Positions 6,097 through 8,407 of a DNA stretch of 8,407 nucleotides are shown here, piece after piece. A program made the translations under genes and the position numbers. Within the stretch, counting starts at the first letter, position 1, and each line of letters begins with the position of its first letter. The notes beneath the pieces are model-generated. The model had not been told where the DNA came from and ran no database searches. It saw only the letters and a list, made by a program, of their open reading frames with translations. Origin of the DNA: a bacterium (lineage in GTDB: Bacteria > Pseudomonadota > Alphaproteobacteria > Rhizobiales > Xanthobacteraceae); the NCBI GenBank assembly GCA_029946075.1, contig JAQSDT010000045.1, positions 1-8,407 of the forward strand. Direction: 5' to 3'.

Positions 6097-7128
6097 TCAC
6101 AACCCCTCCATGAACATCTTCAGCCTCGGCGCCCACAAATGCGCGTCGAGGCCCGAGGCCGAGTGGCCGAGTTCGCTGTCGAGCAGGAAGTAATCGGCGT
6201 CGACACCCGCCGCCTTCAGCCCCTGCATCACGCCGGGCGCGATGTCGGGCGGAAACAGCTTGTCGGTCCGCGACAGCACGAACAGAACCTTGGCCTTGAT
6301 GCGATCGAACTGCTTCGTCACGTCGAAGCCGCGCAGCGCCTTGGCCAGAATGATCAGCGAATTGGCGTCGAAGCTCTCGGCCCAGCGCGCGGATTCGTCG
6401 CGAACCGCGGCTTCGATCTGTGCGGGGTCGCTCATGGTCTGCTTCAGGCGCGTCTCGATGCCGTAGCTCTTCAGCGTCGCCATGCGGATCTGCGTCATCG
6501 CCTCCTTGACGCCGCCTCTGTCGTAATAGTCGCCGCCGTTCCAGTTCGGGTCCTTCGAGAGGCTTCCCAGCAGGCGCTCGACATTGCCTTCGGAGCGTTC
6601 ACGCGGCACTAGCGGCGCCGTCACCACCGGCGCGATGCCGCGCATCATGTCCGGATAATTCACCGCCCATTGGAACGCCTGGAAACCGCCATAGGACGGG
6701 CCGACGATCGCGACCAGTTGCTTGATGCCGAGCGAATCGATCAGCAGTTTCTGCGTGCCGACGATGTCGCTGACGGTCAGATCCGGAAATCGCGCGCCGT
6801 AGGGTTTTCCGGTCGCGGGATCGATGCTCGCACCGTTGGTCGAACCGTAGGAGGAGCCCAGCATGTTCGGGCAGATCGCAAAGAAGCGGTTGGTATCGAC
6901 GGCCTTGCCGGGACCGACGATCTCGCTCCAGCTGCCTTCGCCGGTCGACCCGCCCGGCTCGATCATCTGTGGCCCGCTGGTGTTGCCGTGCGGGATCAGC
7001 ACCGCGTTGTCGCGATCGGGCGAAAGCGTGCCGACGGTGCGATAGGCGATGCCGGCTTCGGGCAGCACCCCGCCGCTCTGCAGGCGGAAATCCCGTGTGG
7101 TGAAAGTCTTCAGTTCGGTTGCGGACAT
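6097..7128 (-). CDS. Alpha/beta hydrolase, MetX/homoserine acetyltransferase superfamily
   Basis: The 343-residue protein has the MetX-type alpha/beta hydrolase fold. Family landmarks are AYRTVGTLSPDRDNAVLIPH with GNTSGP (48-53), FFAICPNMLGSSYGSTNGAS (82-101), the DPATGKPYGARFPDLTVSDI segment (103-122), and a likely triad of Ser145 in GPSYGG, Asp289 in SRTDKLFPP and His322 in LGHSASGLD. True homoserine O-acetyltransferases usually carry GGSMGG at the nucleophile, a GSTGP loop and about 370-400 residues. Here the nucleophile motif is GPSYGG, the loop reads GSTNG and the protein is shorter. I therefore call it a MetX-like acyltransferase/hydrolase of unknown substrate, probably not the methionine biosynthesis enzyme. 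The ATG at 7128 has only a weak GGATGATG-like Shine-Dalgarno. It follows the SulP gene on the same strand after 63 bp and may be co-transcribed with it; it is convergent with gabD. Confidence 0.88.
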   Translation of the reverse strand: MSATELKTFTTRDFRLQSGGVLPEAGIAYRTVGTLSPDRDNAVLIPHGNTSGPQMIEPGGSTGEGSWSEIVGPGKAVDTNRFFAICPNMLGSSYGSTNGASIDPATGKPYGARFPDLTVSDIVGTQKLLIDSLGIKQLVAIVGPSYGGFQAFQWAVNYPDMMRGIAPVVTAPLVPRERSEGNVERLLGSLSKDPNWNGGDYYDRGGVKEAMTQIRMATLKSYGIETRLKQTMSDPAQIEAAVRDESARWAESFDANSLIILAKALRGFDVTKQFDRIKAKVLFVLSRTDKLFPPDIAPGVMQGLKAAGVDADYFLLDSELGHSASGLDAHLWAPRLKMFMEGL

Positions 7129-7167
7129 TGCATCATCATCCCATGGGCAGAAGGCCGGAAATATCTT

Positions 7168-7187
7168 GTAGCCCGGATACAGGCTAC
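7168..7187. repeat. Short hairpin between the SulP and hydrolase genes
   Basis: GTAGCC (7168-7173) and GGCTAC (7182-7187) are exact inverted copies around an 8-base loop, starting five bases after the SulP stop codon on the minus strand. No T-tract follows, so it is at most a weak terminator or a processing/attenuation site. The TGTAGCCCGGAT sequence also resembles the end of a common rhizobial dispersed repeat. Confidence 0.45.
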
Positions 7188-7191
7188 GGAC

Positions 7192-8407
7192 CTACCTTCG
7201 CAGCACCGCGATGGTGCGGTTGGCGAACGACAATCGCTCGGCCATGACGGACACGAAATAGGTCAGCAGCTTGTGGCTCAGCGCGGGATCGTCATCCCTT
7301 ATCGCCTCGAATTGATGCGTGTTCAGCACGTAGAGCACGCTCGGGATTTCGGCCTGGATCGTCGCGCTGCGGGGGGCCTGGGAGACGAGGCCCATTTCGC
7401 CGATGGTGGTGTAGCGGCCGAGGCTGCGCACCCTTGTGGTGCGGGCGTCGTCAGCCGGGACCATGATGCCGACGCGGCCGTCGAGAATGAAGTGCATGGA
7501 ATCGGCGGCATCGCCGGCGCGCACGATCACCTCGCCGCCGTCGACCTCGATGCGCTGGCAGCGGCGGATCAGCTCGTCGGCATCGTGCTCGCTGTTGAGG
7601 ATCCGGGCAAACCAGTCGCGCAGATTGGCTTCTTCCTGCGCCAGTCCCTGATGCTGCGCGATGATTTCGTTCTCGCACCATTCCAGTGCATGATCGAGTT
7701 CGTCGATCAGGGTAACGCTGCTGTCGATAAAGTCGCTGGAGCGCAGCGCCTTCTCGGCAACGGCGGACAAATGCACCAGCACCAGGTGGACGCCGACTTC
7801 GTGCGCGCTGCGCTTGATCTGCGCGAAACTATAGGCGGCAGAGGAATCGATGCCGGTGACGAGCTTGAAGTCGAACAGCAGGTAGCGGCATTCGGGATTT
7901 TCCTGCAACAGCAGCTTGACGTGCTGGTAGAGCCGGTTGGCCGAACCGAAAAACAGATAGCTCTGCAGGTTGAGGCCCTGGATCTTGCCGCCATGCGCCA
8001 GCAGCACGTCCTGGTCGTCGCGCGAGCGATCCAGCGAGCTGCGATATTCCGCGCCGTCGAAACTGTATTTGATCGATTCAATTCTGGCCGCGCTGAGGGC
8101 AAACGTCGCGCAGCCGATTACGATTCCGATCAGGATGCCCGGCACGAAACCCCATTCGACGATGATGACGATGATCGCGAGCAATGAGACATATTCGGTG
8201 CGCGTCAGCCGCTTGCGCGATTCGACGATCCATTTGTGCAACTGATCCGCGCCGAGGCAGATCAGCAGCCCGCCGAGCACGAATTTCGGCATGTAGCCGA
8301 GCAGGCCGGGCGCGATCCACAGCATCAGCAGCGAAACCGCCGCGACCGTCAGGCCGGACAGCGGCCCTCTGCCGCCGCTGCCGAAATTGAGGATGGTGCG
8401 GCTGACC
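7192..8407 (-). CDS. SulP-family anion transporter with STAS and cyclic-nucleotide-binding domains, C-terminal part
   Basis: The frame is open to the right edge, so the visible 404 residues are the C-terminal part of a longer protein; SulP proteins with such a tail usually exceed 700 residues. The first visible residues (VSRTILNFGSGGRGPLSG) and the hydrophobic helices that follow (MLWIAPGLLGYMPKFVLGGL, then about LLAIIVIIVEWGFVPGILIG) are the end of the SulP membrane domain, which carries sulfate, bicarbonate or other anions across the inner membrane. Counting from the Met at 8325, a cytoplasmic STAS domain spans about residues 105-220 with the GIDSSA motif (158-163). A cNMP-binding domain spans about 245-365, with a phosphate-binding-cassette-like TIGEMGLVSQAPRSATIQA (307-325) including Glu310 and Arg319. 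The Met at 8325 is internal, not the start. Transported anion and ligand are not predictable here. The hydrolase gene lies downstream on the same strand. Confidence 0.92.
   Translation of the reverse strand, partial: VSRTILNFGSGGRGPLSGLTVAAVSLLMLWIAPGLLGYMPKFVLGGLLICLGADQLHKWIVESRKRLTRTEYVSLLAIIVIIVEWGFVPGILIGIVIGCATFALSAARIESIKYSFDGAEYRSSLDRSRDDQDVLLAHGGKIQGLNLQSYLFFGSANRLYQHVKLLLQENPECRYLLFDFKLVTGIDSSAAYSFAQIKRSAHEVGVHLVLVHLSAVAEKALRSSDFIDSSVTLIDELDHALEWCENEIIAQHQGLAQEEANLRDWFARILNSEHDADELIRRCQRIEVDGGEVIVRAGDAADSMHFILDGRVGIMVPADDARTTRVRSLGRYTTIGEMGLVSQAPRSATIQAEIPSVLYVLNTHQFEAIRDDDPALSHKLLTYFVSVMAERLSFANRTIAVLRR

Noticed and set aside
6670..8187. A 505-codon open frame on the plus strand
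   Set aside because: It runs antisense across two well-supported genes and the gap between them, has no recognisable motifs, and shows the same shadow-like composition.
1..8407. A coherent novel multi-gene system (defence island, secondary-metabolite cluster, phage)
   Set aside because: The genes are unrelated housekeeping or catabolic functions on both strands in mostly convergent or divergent arrangement, with no integrase, nuclease, toxin, synthase or structural phage gene.

Overview
The window reads as a chromosomal stretch from a high-GC alphaproteobacterium, most likely the Bradyrhizobium/Rhodopseudomonas group (Nitrobacteraceae). This rests on codon usage, on the protein families, and on intergenic palindromic repeats typical of those genomes. 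It is a recognition-based inference; no database search was run.

Layout, left to right. (1) 1-359, minus: the N-terminal end of the lipid II flippase MurJ, running off the left edge. (2) 474-1475, plus: a PfkB-family adenosine/sugar kinase, divergent from murJ. (3) 1493-1582: a palindromic repeat (element A) in the convergent gap. (4) 1604-3298 (or 3313), minus: an ACSF2-like acyl-CoA synthetase whose real start is probably a TTG behind a perfect AAGGAGG. (5) 3344-3428: a second, unrelated palindromic repeat (element B). (6) 3443-about 3691, minus: a decayed fragment of a beta-lactamase-fold serine hydrolase, followed by about 225 bp of lower-GC DNA of unknown origin that holds a perfect 9-bp hairpin. 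(7) 3921-4241, plus: a small conserved-looking protein of unknown function. (8) 4253-4354: a third repeat (element C), a 10-bp outer inverted repeat enclosing four further palindromes. (9) 4449-5942, plus: succinate-semialdehyde dehydrogenase (GabD type), complete with catalytic residues. (10) 5948-6082: a fourth repeat (element D) in another convergent gap. (11) 6097-7128, minus: an alpha/beta hydrolase of the MetX/homoserine acetyltransferase superfamily. (12) 7192-8407, minus: the C-terminal part of a SulP anion transporter with STAS and cyclic-nucleotide-binding domains, running off the right edge.

The genes look like independent housekeeping and catabolic units (cell-wall precursor export, nucleoside salvage, fatty-acid activation, GABA/succinate-semialdehyde oxidation, anion transport), not one pathway. 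The only plausible co-transcribed pair is the SulP gene and the hydrolase (63 bp apart, same strand). I see no defence system, CRISPR array, tRNA, rRNA or intact mobile element. The most noteworthy content is non-coding: four different structured repeats in four gaps, one of them beside a broken gene.
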